Virus record (IMG/VR): IMGVR_UViG_3300045918_000091
Span: 1-33,151 of that record
Length of the DNA stretch: 33,151 nucleotides
Direction: 5' to 3' (one strand)
Source of the DNA: a virus
Shown here: positions 12,268 to 19,922 of the stretch, piece by piece
Layout of the letters: every line of letters starts with the position of its first letter
How positions within the stretch are numbered: position 1 is the first letter of the stretch
Translations under genes and position numbers: made by a program
The notes under the pieces: model-generated
Databases searched by the model: none
What the model was told of the DNA's origin: nothing
Seen by the model: the letters and a program-made list of their open reading frames with translations, nothing else

Positions 12268-12509
12268 GGCGTCTCCTCGTCCACTGCGTCCTTGTCCTTG
12301 CCCCAGCGCGGGTCGGCGGGGTTGATGGCGACGACGAGCGGCTTCAACGTGGCGACGAGGGCGGCGATCACCCACACCTGCCACTCGTCGAAGTCGATGA
12401 CCTTGTCGATGGTCCAGTGCGCTATCGCCATCGAGATGACGATGGCGACGAACGCCTGGAACCAGGAGGCGTACGGACTTTGCGCGAGCCATTCCTTGAT
12501 GGCGACCAT
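12264..12509 (-). CDS. Holin candidate (two transmembrane segments)
   Basis: An 81-residue protein from ATG at 12509, overlapping the amidase start. Two hydrophobic helices are clear (FQAFVAIVISMAIAHW and WQVWVIAALVATLKPLVV). A short acidic loop separates them and a charged tail ends them (PADPRWGKDKDAVDEE). Size, topology and position directly before the endolysin fit a class II holin, which forms the membrane lesion that lets the amidase out. Other small membrane proteins upstream may share or modulate that function. Confidence 0.78.
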   Translation of the reverse strand: MVAIKEWLAQSPYASWFQAFVAIVISMAIAHWTIDKVIDFDEWQVWVIAALVATLKPLVVAINPADPRWGKDKDAVDEETP

Positions 12510-12511
12510 GA

Positions 12512-12703
12512 TTAGTCCCCTATCTGCTTGACGATCTCGATGGCCTTCTCGGAGGCGTAGATCGCGCCTGCGACGAACATCAGCCGGGCGTTCTCCAAGC
12601 TCAGCGCCTCGACGCTGATCGCTTCCAGCCGTGCGATGAGGGCGGCCCGCTCCTCAGTTGTCATCGTCGGAGTCGTCACGGTGATGGCGGGGACGGTCGT
12701 CAT
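12512..12703 (-). CDS. Small helical protein of the lysis region
   Basis: A 63-residue protein from ATG at 12703. After a Thr/Val-rich N-terminus it forms an amphipathic helical region (EERAALIARLEAISVEALSL) and a second helix (LMFVAGAIYASEKAIEIVKQ). The latter is only mildly hydrophobic, so it is probably not a true membrane span. It overlaps the preceding small membrane-protein gene by 50 bases in another frame. It may be a tail- or lysis-associated accessory. No family is recognised. Confidence 0.6.
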   Translation of the reverse strand: MTTVPAITVTTPTMTTEERAALIARLEAISVEALSLENARLMFVAGAIYASEKAIEIVKQIGD

Positions 12704-12800
12704 CGTGGCGCCCGCCCCACTGGTGGGAGGCCCACATCATCAGGACGGCGGAGACGGTGGTGATGAACGCGGCGAGCGCCTGCGCTAGGACTGGCTCCAC
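12654..12800 (-). CDS. 48-residue membrane protein with acidic, His-rich tail
   Basis: A short ORF from GTG at 12800, behind a strong AAAAAGGAG site. Its first 25 residues form a membrane helix (VLAQALAAFITTVSAVLMMW). The rest is hydrophilic, with many His, Arg and Asp and a run of acidic residues at the end. It overlaps the upstream gene's end by 16 bases and the downstream gene by 50. The ribosome site and sensible membrane topology support expression. It could be a pinholin-like or antiholin-like factor, but that is speculation. Confidence 0.5.
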   Translation of the reverse strand: MEPVLAQALAAFITTVSAVLMMWASHQWGGRHDDDRPRHHRDDSDDDN

Positions 12801-13189
12801 GGCTGCGCTCCTTTTTGCCGCCGTGATTCATCCTTCTCCAGCAGCCAGGAGCCGAACGCGATCACGATGATGCCGAAGCCGAGGGCGACGCCTTCGGCTT
12901 CCGGCTTGGTCAGGAGCAGGAACGCGGTGCGGCAGATGTAGACGAGGGCGGCGGAGAACAGGCCAACCTCGGCCAGGCGCTGCGACCCGGACCACCAGCC
13001 GGCGATCAGCGTGGACAGGGAGATGGCGGCGGCGATGGAGACGATGTCGCCGAGGAACAGCTCCTTGAAGATGCCGATGTTGAACAGGTTGTAGATGAGC
13101 AGGGTCGCCATGACGATCGCGAGGCCGAGGGCGACGGGCTTGATCCTGCGCCCGAGGAACGTGATGCCGTCCAGTGTCATCCCGGTCAC
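12785..13189 (-). CDS. Membrane protein with about four transmembrane helices
   Basis: A 134-residue protein from GTG at 13189 (GGAAGG upstream; ATG at 13180 is an alternative). Hydrophobic helices are seen at about 17-36 (VALGLAIVMATLLIYNLF), 45-65, 73-92 and 100-117 (VALGFGIIVIAFGSWLL), with a basic C-terminus. It lies among the lysis genes, so a holin or lysis-timing role is possible. It is larger and has more spans than classical holins, and superinfection exclusion is the main alternative. Confidence 0.65.
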   Translation of the reverse strand: MTGMTLDGITFLGRRIKPVALGLAIVMATLLIYNLFNIGIFKELFLGDIVSIAAAISLSTLIAGWWSGSQRLAEVGLFSAALVYICRTAFLLLTKPEAEGVALGFGIIVIAFGSWLLEKDESRRQKGAQPWSQS

Positions 13190-13195
13190 GTGGGC

Positions 13196-13714
13196 CTACC
13201 TTCCTGTGATGGCGAAGATGACGCCGGCGACGCCGACGGCGACTCCGATGAAACCCGTGAGGTACATCCAGGCGTCCTTGCCGCCAGCCTTCGCTGCTAC
13301 GGCGGAGTCGATGCGGGAGCTGTTCACGGACACCAGCGCGGTCAGTTCCCGCAGGCGAAGGCTCATGGCGTTCATCTGCGTTTCCAGCGACTCGCGGGTC
13401 GCGAACGTCGCCGTCTGATCCGACAGTGTCTGCCGGAACTCGTTGACGGACTCGAACCTCTTGTCGGCGGCGGCTTCGGCTTTGATGACGGCTTTCTCCG
13501 CGCTGGACAGGGCCGTCTGCACGGCACGCTCGGCGGCTGCGAGGGCGGTCGTCATCGCCAACTGTTGCGCGGAGAATGCGGCGTCTACGGCCTTCGTCTG
13601 CGTGGCGTACCGCTCGTCGAGGAGGGCGACGAGGTCGTCGTGCCGCGAGAGCATGGCGGCCATCGCCGTGTCGATCGTCCAGCCGCTGATCTGGTCGGCG
13701 GTCTCGCCAGGCAT
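13196..13714 (-). CDS. Coiled-coil protein with C-terminal membrane anchor
   Basis: A 172-residue protein from ATG at 13714, sharing one base with the previous stop. Residues 30-125 are a long Ala-rich, heptad-like coiled coil (ALAAAERAVQTALSSAEKAV). The last 22 residues form one transmembrane helix (YLTGFIGVAVGVAGVIFAI). A tail-anchored rod of this kind recurs near phage lysis genes and may assist envelope disruption or holin timing, or act at the tail tip. No catalytic motif is present. Confidence 0.65.
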   Translation of the reverse strand: MPGETADQISGWTIDTAMAAMLSRHDDLVALLDERYATQTKAVDAAFSAQQLAMTTALAAAERAVQTALSSAEKAVIKAEAAADKRFESVNEFRQTLSDQTATFATRESLETQMNAMSLRLRELTALVSVNSSRIDSAVAAKAGGKDAWMYLTGFIGVAVGVAGVIFAITGR

Positions 13715-13785
13715 CAGGTGCGCCGGAGGAACCAGACGACGATCAGCACCACGACGACGACGAGGATCAGCCCGACGAAGGTCAT
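13714..13785 (-). CDS. 23-residue membrane micro-protein
   Basis: ATG at 13785, with its stop sharing one base with the next gene's ATG (TGATG). The peptide is one hydrophobic helix (FVGLILVVVVVLIVVWFL) with RRT at the end. It has no strong ribosome site and probably depends on translational coupling with the preceding 24-residue peptide. Exact packing between genes supports it. Confidence 0.45.
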   Translation of the reverse strand: MTFVGLILVVVVVLIVVWFLRRT

Positions 13786-13787
13786 GG

Positions 13788-13862
13788 TCAGCGCCGCACG
13801 AGGATGACGATCAGGGTGATGGTGACGACGATCGCGGTGTAGACGTTCAGGATGTCGTTCAC
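13788..13862 (-). CDS. 24-residue membrane micro-protein
   Basis: GTG at 13862, preceded by AGGAGAACC, a good ribosome site. It starts with VNDILNVYTA, then a membrane helix (IVVTITLIVILV) ending in RR. Topology should be N-out/C-in by the positive-inside rule. It is the second of three consecutive one-helix micro-proteins; the function is unknown. Confidence 0.5.
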   Translation of the reverse strand: MNDILNVYTAIVVTITLIVILVRR

Positions 13863-13869
13863 GGTTCTC

Positions 13870-13962
13870 CTATGGTCGGTTGCGGGTTGCCCAGGCGTAG
13901 GCGAGGAAGAACAGGTCGCCGATGAACGCGACCGCGATAATCCCGATCGACCACCAGGACAT
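13870..13962 (-). CDS. 30-residue membrane micro-protein
   Basis: ATG at 13962, 3 bases after the previous stop. A single helix (IGIIAVAFIGDLFFLAYAWA) carries one Asp in its middle and ends in TRNRP. The buried acidic residue is unusual and could mediate helix pairing with the neighbouring micro-proteins. No family is recognised. Confidence 0.5.
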   Translation of the reverse strand: MSWWSIGIIAVAFIGDLFFLAYAWATRNRP

Positions 13963-13965
13963 GTG

Positions 13966-14217
13966 CTAGGCGATGCCTGCTGCGTCCGTTGTCGCCTTGT
14001 CCTTCGCCGCCGCGATGGCTACAGCGTTCTTGCGTTGCGCTTCCCGCTCGGCTTCCCGCTGCTCCCACTCAATCAGCACCTGACGCCAGTAGCGGGCCGT
14101 CAGTTCCTTAAACGCGACGACGGGATCGTACTGTGCGGCTTCGGGGAACGTGCCGTTCATGGCGGCGATGAGGCGGGGGACGAGGGCGTTCGGTACGTCG
14201 ATGGTCACGGTTGCCAT
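13966..14217 (-). CDS. Small hypothetical protein, tail/lysis border
   Basis: An 83-residue protein from ATG at 14217 behind AGGAGCAGC. It begins with a beta strand (MATVTIDVPNALVPRLIAAM), then an aromatic helix (FKELTARYWRQVLIEWEQRE) and an Ala/Lys-rich charged tail. Short proteins of this look often follow tail-fibre genes in actinobacterial phages; the function is unknown. Confidence 0.6.
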   Translation of the reverse strand: MATVTIDVPNALVPRLIAAMNGTFPEAAQYDPVVAFKELTARYWRQVLIEWEQREAEREAQRKNAVAIAAAKDKATTDAAGIA

Positions 14218-14226
14218 GTGCTGCTC

Positions 14227-14748
14227 CTATGTGTATGGAATGGTGCCACTTGCTGTGCCGGGATTTGTCGCAGGCCAAGCGTCGTTGGTGACGAACGTCA
14301 GCACCCCGAAACCGTTACCGACTGCGGTGTAGGTCCCCCCGGATGCGACAGTCCCGTTCGAAGCAATCGTGTAGAACGGCCATTGCGGAGCCAGCCCGTA
14401 TTGGGCGAAGAATGAATGGACCGGATCTGCTGAGCGGAAACCCGTGGGAAGCAGGTAGATGGCGGGTGTCGTAGCCGCCGCTCCACTCATCGCCTTCGCC
14501 AGCACGTGAACCGTATTGCCGAGTCGCCGGATGAGGAACCCCGTTCCCGTCCACCCGCCAATGAGGCTGGCTGTCACGTCCCGCCAGCCCGTGTCCCCGT
14601 ACACCAACTGCCAACGGTTGTTGATCGTGTCCCAGGCGAACTTGCGCCTCCCGACTGTCTCATCCCAGTACGAGAGTCCTTGGGGGGTGGAGAGGAGCCG
14701 GTTGCGTAGCGCCCCACTGTCCAACTGTGCGTCAGTGAGGAGTCCCAT
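14227..14748 (-). CDS. Tail-fibre or receptor-binding protein (short)
   Basis: A 173-residue protein from ATG at 14748, sharing one base with the long fibre's stop. It begins MGLLTDAQLDSGALRNRLLS, followed by WDETVGRRKFAWDT and then repeated Gly/Thr/aromatic strands, ending in a beta-rich domain without helices (FGVLTFVTNDAWPATNPG). This resembles the distal, carbohydrate-binding part of phage fibres. It probably forms the tip or a partner of the preceding LamG-type fibre. Confidence 0.65.
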   Translation of the reverse strand: MGLLTDAQLDSGALRNRLLSTPQGLSYWDETVGRRKFAWDTINNRWQLVYGDTGWRDVTASLIGGWTGTGFLIRRLGNTVHVLAKAMSGAAATTPAIYLLPTGFRSADPVHSFFAQYGLAPQWPFYTIASNGTVASGGTYTAVGNGFGVLTFVTNDAWPATNPGTASGTIPYT

Positions 14749-16823
14749 CAGTAGGCCCTGCCTTTCATCCAGTCGGACACCTGCGTGATCTCGGCTGCGG
14801 TGAGGACGCGGCGGAACACGGCGGCGGCAGTGAACTCCATGTCTGTGTACGACGTTCCTGCGGCAGCCAGACGACCAACCCGCATGGCATTCGCGTTAGC
14901 GAGGGTCGCCGTCGTTGTGTCAGCGACCGCAGTACCCGCGACACCGTTGGAGTAGGCGGTGATGAACCCCGCCGAACGGACACCCGCAAGTGTCGTCAAC
15001 TGCGCAGCGACGGCAGGCATAGTAGCCACAGGATTGTTCGTTCCGTCATGCACCCACATGCGAGACAACGCGCCGCCGCTTCCAACAGTCAGCATCCAGC
15101 CAGCAGTCGTTCCGTCAGACTTGGCTATCGCTGGCGTGTTCGCGATTGCCGCCCAACGTCGATATGCGGCCACAATCGTGAACGAGTCCGTCGCCCCGAA
15201 ATCCAGCAAATCAGAGTCCGGCACTTCCATGTAGTCGTCGGTGCCGAACAGCCACACCGGGGCCACCACCGCCACCGACTTCCTGCCCGCCGTGGAACGG
15301 TTGATGGTGACGGCCTGCCCGGTGAGGGCGTTGAACGTGGTGGCTGCACCGGTGCCGATGACGGACGTGTCGACGTCTAAGACGGTGGGGCCGTCGATGC
15401 CGTTCTTGACGATTGCGCGGTAGAACTTGCCGGTGGGAATGTACACGCTTCCCGTATCAAGTCCGCCGACGTGGATGATGGACGTTGGCGCGAAGATGAC
15501 CGCGACTCCCGCAGTAGTGACCGTCGTCCCCAACTGGGTCCACGCCACACCATCATCGGACAGGTAGAACCGAACGTCATTACCAACCGCGCCGTTATCG
15601 GCGTCAAGCGTCGCCCTAACCCACTTAGCCGTCCCGTCGGCGACCCCGGTAGCAACCGTGGATGTGACGGTTACCGTCGTCGCCGTCCCCGTTGGCGACC
15701 ATTGCAGGTTGAGTTTCCCGGTCGCATCAAGAAAGAGAATCCACGCCCGCTGATTTCCCGCTGACGTGTATCTGCCGACGATGGTGCTACTAGCGGCGGG
15801 CGTCCAGTCATCGAACGCCCACTTTGCCCGGACGTCTAGGTCGGTGACGGCGAACGCGGACTCGCTCGGCACTGACAGGTAGCTACCGCTCACCCCCGGC
15901 AGGTACACGTATGGCGTCCCCGTGTAGTCCAGCTTCTTCGGCTGATTCCCCGCCGTCGCCTGCGCCGCATTCAACGCCGACCCACCCCACCCCAGATTCG
16001 CTGCACCCGCACCGGTGGAGCCGGGGGCTGCGGCGTCGATCCACCACACCGCCTGTTTCAACAGCCGCTCAGCGGGGTGCGGGGTGACAGGAGTTGGGAC
16101 AAGGATGGAACCCGTCAACACACCCGCTGCTGCGGTGAGTGCCGATGTCGCGGCCTCCAACGCTTTGGTGGTGGCGGTAGCGGCCTGCGCCGTCGCTATC
16201 CCTGCCTGCGCGGTCGCAACCCCGGCCTGCGTGGTGGCGGTGGACTCGGACGCGGCAGCCAGGTCGGCTGATGCGTCGGCGGCGATAGCCGACCCGGCGG
16301 CTGCGCCCTGGCTGGCCAGGGCCGCGTCAGCGGATGAGTCGGCGGCGACAGCGGAACCGGACGCCGCGTCACGGGCAATCTCCGCGAGTCCCTTCGCGGT
16401 GGCCGCGTCCTGCGCGGACCCGCTGGCATCACCGGCGGAACCGGACGCCGCGTCAGCGAACCCGCTGGCATCCGACGCGGACCCGCTGGCGGCGAGCGCG
16501 GAACCTGCCGCCAGTCCCACCTGCGTGGTGGCCGTCTGCGCGGACGCGGCCGCGGCGTCGCGGGCGTTCTCCGCCGCGAGCTCGGCGGCCTGCGCGTCGT
16601 GCAGTGCCTGCGCCGCCTCGGGGGTGATGTCACCCATCGGGATGTCGAACTCGAAGATCGCGTGGTGGAGGTCGCCGACGTTGGTGACGGTGGGTTCCGA
16701 GCCGGGGGGCAGCGCCGTGGTCAAGCCGACGTCGAGGGTCGCGGCCTCACCGGGCAGGCCGACGACCTGCCGGGAGATGACGACGTTCGGTGACGCCAGG
16801 CGGGTGACCTTCAGGGTGCTCAC
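14748..16823 (-). CDS. Large tail fibre with Ala/Ser repeat stalk and LamG-like domains
   Basis: A 691-residue protein from GTG at 16823 (GTGA overlap, GGAGG upstream). The N-terminal 75 residues form a small beta domain (KVTRLASPNVVISRQVVGLP, IFEFDIPMGDI) that probably attaches to the baseplate. Residues 75-240 are an Ala/Ser/Asp repeat stalk (units like ASGSASDASG and DAASGSA). The rest holds two concanavalin/LamG-like domains, with WWIDAAAP before the first and YMEVPDSDLLDFG in the second, each ending in FYRAIV or AAVFRRVLTAAEI. Such domains bind sugars, so this is a good candidate for host-receptor recognition. Confidence 0.8.
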   Translation of the reverse strand: MSTLKVTRLASPNVVISRQVVGLPGEAATLDVGLTTALPPGSEPTVTNVGDLHHAIFEFDIPMGDITPEAAQALHDAQAAELAAENARDAAAASAQTATTQVGLAAGSALAASGSASDASGFADAASGSAGDASGSAQDAATAKGLAEIARDAASGSAVAADSSADAALASQGAAAGSAIAADASADLAAASESTATTQAGVATAQAGIATAQAATATTKALEAATSALTAAAGVLTGSILVPTPVTPHPAERLLKQAVWWIDAAAPGSTGAGAANLGWGGSALNAAQATAGNQPKKLDYTGTPYVYLPGVSGSYLSVPSESAFAVTDLDVRAKWAFDDWTPAASSTIVGRYTSAGNQRAWILFLDATGKLNLQWSPTGTATTVTVTSTVATGVADGTAKWVRATLDADNGAVGNDVRFYLSDDGVAWTQLGTTVTTAGVAVIFAPTSIIHVGGLDTGSVYIPTGKFYRAIVKNGIDGPTVLDVDTSVIGTGAATTFNALTGQAVTINRSTAGRKSVAVVAPVWLFGTDDYMEVPDSDLLDFGATDSFTIVAAYRRWAAIANTPAIAKSDGTTAGWMLTVGSGGALSRMWVHDGTNNPVATMPAVAAQLTTLAGVRSAGFITAYSNGVAGTAVADTTTATLANANAMRVGRLAAAGTSYTDMEFTAAAVFRRVLTAAEITQVSDWMKGRAY
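16351..16455 (-). repeat. Direct repeat in the fibre stalk
   Basis: An identical 21-base stretch occurs at 16351-16371 and 16435-16455, 84 bases (28 codons) apart in frame, inside a wider region of degenerate repeats (about 16150-16600) encoding the Ala/Ser stalk. In-frame repeats of this type allow length variation by recombination. Confidence 0.7.
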
Positions 16824-17197
16824 GGGGTGACCTCCGGCGCGGTGACGGACGGGCGGACGGTGAATGGGCCGGCGATCGGGTAGTGGGGGTGGGAGTCCGC
16901 GTCGAACGCCCGCAGGTCGAAGGCGTACACGTCCGGGTCGATCGGGGACAGGAACACCTCCGACAACGTGACGGCGATGACTGTGGAGGTGACGGCGTCG
17001 ACCGTTTCGAGTGTGATCGTGATGGAGCCGTCCGCGACGGACAGTTCCCCGATCAGTGTCGAGGACTGGTCGGCCTTCGCCCGGACCTGCATGACGGCGT
17101 CCGTCCAGGGCAGGGGTGCGCCGTCGACGCTGAACGCCCACCGGACGACGTCGTACCCGTCCTGCGGCACGCTGATCTGATCGCGTGCAGTCTCCAC
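16820..17197 (-). CDS. Probable tail/baseplate structural protein
   Basis: A 125-residue protein from GTG at 17197, preceded by GGGGAG. It is predicted almost all beta (VVRWAFSVDGAPLPW, AVMQVRAKADQSS, SITITLETVDAVTSTVIAVT, YAFDLRAFDADSHPHYPIAG). This fits the small immunoglobulin- or BppU-like domains that connect fibres to baseplates. It is translated with the large fibre through a 4-base overlap. No family can be named with certainty. Confidence 0.55.
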   Translation of the reverse strand: METARDQISVPQDGYDVVRWAFSVDGAPLPWTDAVMQVRAKADQSSTLIGELSVADGSITITLETVDAVTSTVIAVTLSEVFLSPIDPDVYAFDLRAFDADSHPHYPIAGPFTVRPSVTAPEVTP

Positions 17198-17207
17198 TGT
17201 GTCTCCC

Positions 17208-17849
17208 CTACATCGGTATTTCGTAGCGGACGAGGAACGCGCCAGTCATCCCCGAGAAACCCCACAATCCCGGTGCGGAACCACCGCCACCGCCACCGCC
17301 GTACTTGCCTGCGGCGGCGTAGGAGGCGTGCGGGGCGTCCATGCCGTACCCCTGGAAGCCGGTCCCATCAAAGTCGAGGCTCAGGTTCGAGCCACCAGTC
17401 CCGTCGACGCCCCAACCTCCGGGGGTGCCACCGGCAGCCGACAGGGACAAGGCAGTGGACGTTCCGCCCGCTGTGCCTGTTGGCACGTCACCGCCTGCAC
17501 CCGGTGCCCCGATACCTACGGGGTACGCCGCTGCGGCGAGAGCGGTGGAGCCTTGGACGACTATGCCGCCCGCACCCGACGCGCCGCTGCCGGGATCGCT
17601 GTAACTGGCGGAGCCGCCGCCAGCACCGACGAGGACGTATTCGAACGGGCTGATGGCCCTCGCCACAGTGAACGTCGCGCTGGCGGTGAACACGTGCAGT
17701 GCGTACCGCTTCCCACCGATCACAACGGTGGAGTAGGTGCCGCCTGTTGCCTCGTTGAACATCGGGAACACCAGCGCCGAGCCGACGAACGCCTTGGAGA
17801 CCTGCGTCGAGCCGAGGTACATCTTGTCGGCGTGGTTGAAGTCGACCAT
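17208..17849 (-). CDS. Glycine-rich tail-fibre tip protein
   Basis: A 213-residue protein from ATG at 17849. The start (DKMYLGSTQVSKAFVGSALV) is the short tail-attachment motif found in many phage fibre and minor-tail proteins. The remainder is Gly/Ala/Ser-rich, with runs such as GGGGGGSAPG and GASGAGG, ending LVRYEIPM. Glycine-rich sandwich domains of this kind occur at fibre and adhesin tips that contact the host. It is probably an adhesin used with the neighbouring fibres. Confidence 0.7.
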   Translation of the reverse strand: MVDFNHADKMYLGSTQVSKAFVGSALVFPMFNEATGGTYSTVVIGGKRYALHVFTASATFTVARAISPFEYVLVGAGGGSASYSDPGSGASGAGGIVVQGSTALAAAAYPVGIGAPGAGGDVPTGTAGGTSTALSLSAAGGTPGGWGVDGTGGSNLSLDFDGTGFQGYGMDAPHASYAAAGKYGGGGGGGSAPGLWGFSGMTGAFLVRYEIPM

Positions 17850-17850
17850 G

Positions 17851-18183
17851 TCAGCCGACGATCACGTACAGGACGGTCGACAGTTTCGGGGTCAGGGCGG
17901 TGTATGCGGCCTGCGTCATCACGGTGATCGTGGTGATCGTGGCGCTGGAGACCTGGTTCTCCCAGTCCGCACCGTCGGACCGCTGCAGTGTCCCCGTCGT
18001 CTCGTTCCACACGACTCGGCCCGCACGAAGCTCCGCACCCGCCAGGGCGGCGATCTCTGTTCCCGTCAGCGACGAGATGCCCGGCATCGCGTCGACAGCC
18101 TCGGCGAGGGCCTGCTGCTGCGTGTGCCCCGCCGGGGAGTCGGTGCCCGCGTAGTACGGGTAGCCGAGGTCAGTGGTCGCCAT
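17851..18183 (-). CDS. Small tail protein upstream of fibres
   Basis: A 110-residue protein. Two ATGs in a row lie behind AGGAGG; the second (18183) has the better spacing. The N-terminus (DLGYPYYAGTDSPAGHTQQQ) and the RAGRVVWNETTGTLQRSDGA segment are typical of short phage structural proteins that cap or link fibres. The C-terminus is a hydrophobic strand (LSTVLYVIVG). A structural role in the tail tip is likely. Confidence 0.55.
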   Translation of the reverse strand: MATTDLGYPYYAGTDSPAGHTQQQALAEAVDAMPGISSLTGTEIAALAGAELRAGRVVWNETTGTLQRSDGADWENQVSSATITTITVMTQAAYTALTPKLSTVLYVIVG

Positions 18184-18191
18184 CATTCCTC

Positions 18192-18821
18192 CTACGGAAT
18201 CCAGGTGGTCAGGTCGTCCCAGGTGTCGAACGCGGCAACGACCGCATCCCAGTCCGCGTATCCGGCGACGACCTCGTTCCAGATCGACCCGGCGACGGTC
18301 TGCAGTTCCAGGTCGATCCCGGCGGGCTTCTCCGCCCACGCCGCCGCGAGTGAGGCTGCCGAGTCGGCGGTCTCCGACGTCAGGGTGACGACGGTGATGA
18401 GGTACGGGTCGACAGTGCTGGCGTTCGGGTAGATGCGGACCATCTTGCTGCCGGTCAGGGTGCGGGCGACGGCGGTGCGGATCGCGTTGACGGACCCGCG
18501 GCGCTGCGTCTCGGTGGACTGGGCGATCGCGGCGCGGACGTCCGCGTCAGGCAGGACGGTGGTGTCGATCCCGACCAGCCAGCCGAGCCACGGCAGGTAG
18601 GCGCGTGGTGCGGCGGCAGGGTTGACGATCTCGCTGGTGCCGGTGACGGACGTGTCCGGGTCGGCGATGGTCAGGAAGTCGGCGGCCTTCTCCAGCCCGC
18701 TTGACGCGCCCGCGAGGAACCGCAGCGTCGTCCAGTCGGTTGCGGGGTCGGCGGCCTGCACGTAGTCGGGCAGCAGCCGGTACACCTGCTCCGCGGCGAC
18801 GTGGACGCTGGGGCGGGCCAT
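18192..18821 (-). CDS. P2 gpI-like baseplate protein
   Basis: A 209-residue protein from ATG at 18821, adjoining the J-like protein's stop (TAGATG). It matches phage tail protein I by position and composition: PDYVQAADPATDWTTLRFLA at the start, then AYLPWLGWLVGIDTTVLPDA, RRGSVNAIRTAVARTLTGSK and a repeat-like end (NEVVAGYADWDAVVAAFDTW). In P2-type phages this protein works with gpJ and gpW in the wedge and anchors the tail fibres. The fibre genes follow directly. Confidence 0.75.
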   Translation of the reverse strand: MARPSVHVAAEQVYRLLPDYVQAADPATDWTTLRFLAGASSGLEKAADFLTIADPDTSVTGTSEIVNPAAAPRAYLPWLGWLVGIDTTVLPDADVRAAIAQSTETQRRGSVNAIRTAVARTLTGSKMVRIYPNASTVDPYLITVVTLTSETADSAASLAAAWAEKPAGIDLELQTVAGSIWNEVVAGYADWDAVVAAFDTWDDLTTWIP

Positions 18822-19922
18822 CTAGGACACCGTCACGGTGATCGTGCCGACGATGGCGAGCTGCTCCGGTGTCAGGGTGACCGTTGTCGCCGGTGCGGTG
18901 ACCGTGTCGACGTAGTCCACGCCGGTCACGTCCGCGGCGATGTCGATGATCTCCGTCACCATGATGTCGCGGCCCCACGTCCACACGTCCGGGGACATCC
19001 ACGCCGTCAGCGCAGCGGTCACGTCATCACGCACCGTCGTCGTGGAGTAGCCGGGCAGCGCGACGACGGCGAGGGTGATCGCCTGGGTGACGATGTCGGC
19101 GTCCTCCACATACACGGTCAGCATCGCGGAGGAGCGTTCCATCATCGCGGCCTTGATCTCCGCCTTAACCGCGGCCGACAGCGCCCCGCCGCGTCCCTGC
19201 ACGTACACGGTCAGGTCCCCGAGGTCGGTACCTGCGGTGCCGCCGGGGTGGAACAGGTCGACGGTGGTGGCCCGCAGGACGCGGGTGTCCTCCAGCGCGT
19301 AAGCCGTGAAGTGGGAGGGCAGGACCAGCGAGCTGGTGACGCGCGCCAGGACGGTGGAGGCGCGGTCAATGAACGAGGCGTCCGACTCGGGGTCGGACCC
19401 ACCCGTCAGGGCGGTGGCGATGGCACCGGAGACGACGTAGGGGATCGCGTCGAGCAGGTCGACGCCCATCCCGGCGGTGATCGAGTTACCGGCACCGCTG
19501 GCGGCCTCCGTCGCCACGGGCACCGTGATCGTGGTGGCCCCGGTGACGGTCGTGGCCGCGGTGACGAGCAGCACCAGCCCGGTCGTCGGCTCTGAGAGTC
19601 GCTGCCCTGCGGTGACGGTCAGGTCCCGTGTCCCGTCCAGGGTGAGGGTGACGGTGCCAGCGGCTGACGTCCCCAGCGAGCGGGGCACCCCGTACAGGCC
19701 GATGACGCCCTCGACCGCGAGAGTGATCACGCGATTGAGGGCGTAGATGGTGTCAGCGGACGCGGTGGCGAACGCCTCCAGCAGGATCACCTCGACGGAC
19801 CCGTTGCGGGGCCGCGCGGTGGGTGCGAGCGCCTGGAACGTGGACAGTGCGGAGTCGAACACGGCCTGCGGGTCACGGTCGTCGACCGTCAGGTTGATCG
19901 CGGCCAGGTCCAGATCCTTCAC
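18822..19922 (-). CDS. Baseplate J-like wedge protein
   Basis: A 366-residue protein. GTG at 19922 is preferred because it overlaps the gp25-like stop by 4 bases and has TTGGAG before it; a TTG at 19934 is less likely. The order and motifs fit the baseplate J family: EVILLEAFATASADTIYALN, a beta domain with TAGQRLSEPTTGLVL, ITAGMGVDLLDAIPYV, GGSDPESDASFIDRA and RATTVDLFHP. J-like proteins form the baseplate wedge arm around the hub. With gp25-, I-like and hub genes next door, the assignment is firm. Confidence 0.88.
   Translation of the reverse strand: MKDLDLAAINLTVDDRDPQAVFDSALSTFQALAPTARPRNGSVEVILLEAFATASADTIYALNRVITLAVEGVIGLYGVPRSLGTSAAGTVTLTLDGTRDLTVTAGQRLSEPTTGLVLLVTAATTVTGATTITVPVATEAASGAGNSITAGMGVDLLDAIPYVVSGAIATALTGGSDPESDASFIDRASTVLARVTSSLVLPSHFTAYALEDTRVLRATTVDLFHPGGTAGTDLGDLTVYVQGRGGALSAAVKAEIKAAMMERSSAMLTVYVEDADIVTQAITLAVVALPGYSTTTVRDDVTAALTAWMSPDVWTWGRDIMVTEIIDIAADVTGVDYVDTVTAPATTVTLTPEQLAIVGTITVTVS

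Noticed and set aside
11623-12531. A 302-codon plus-strand frame opposite the amidase
   Set aside because: The amidase motifs on the minus strand are unambiguous, and the plus-strand translation is low-complexity Gly/Val/Asp without known features.
16015-16830. A 271-codon Ala-rich plus-strand frame
   Set aside because: It mirrors the Ala/Ser repeat stalk of the fibre. Repeats of GCN codons give Ala/Ser-like translation in more than one frame.
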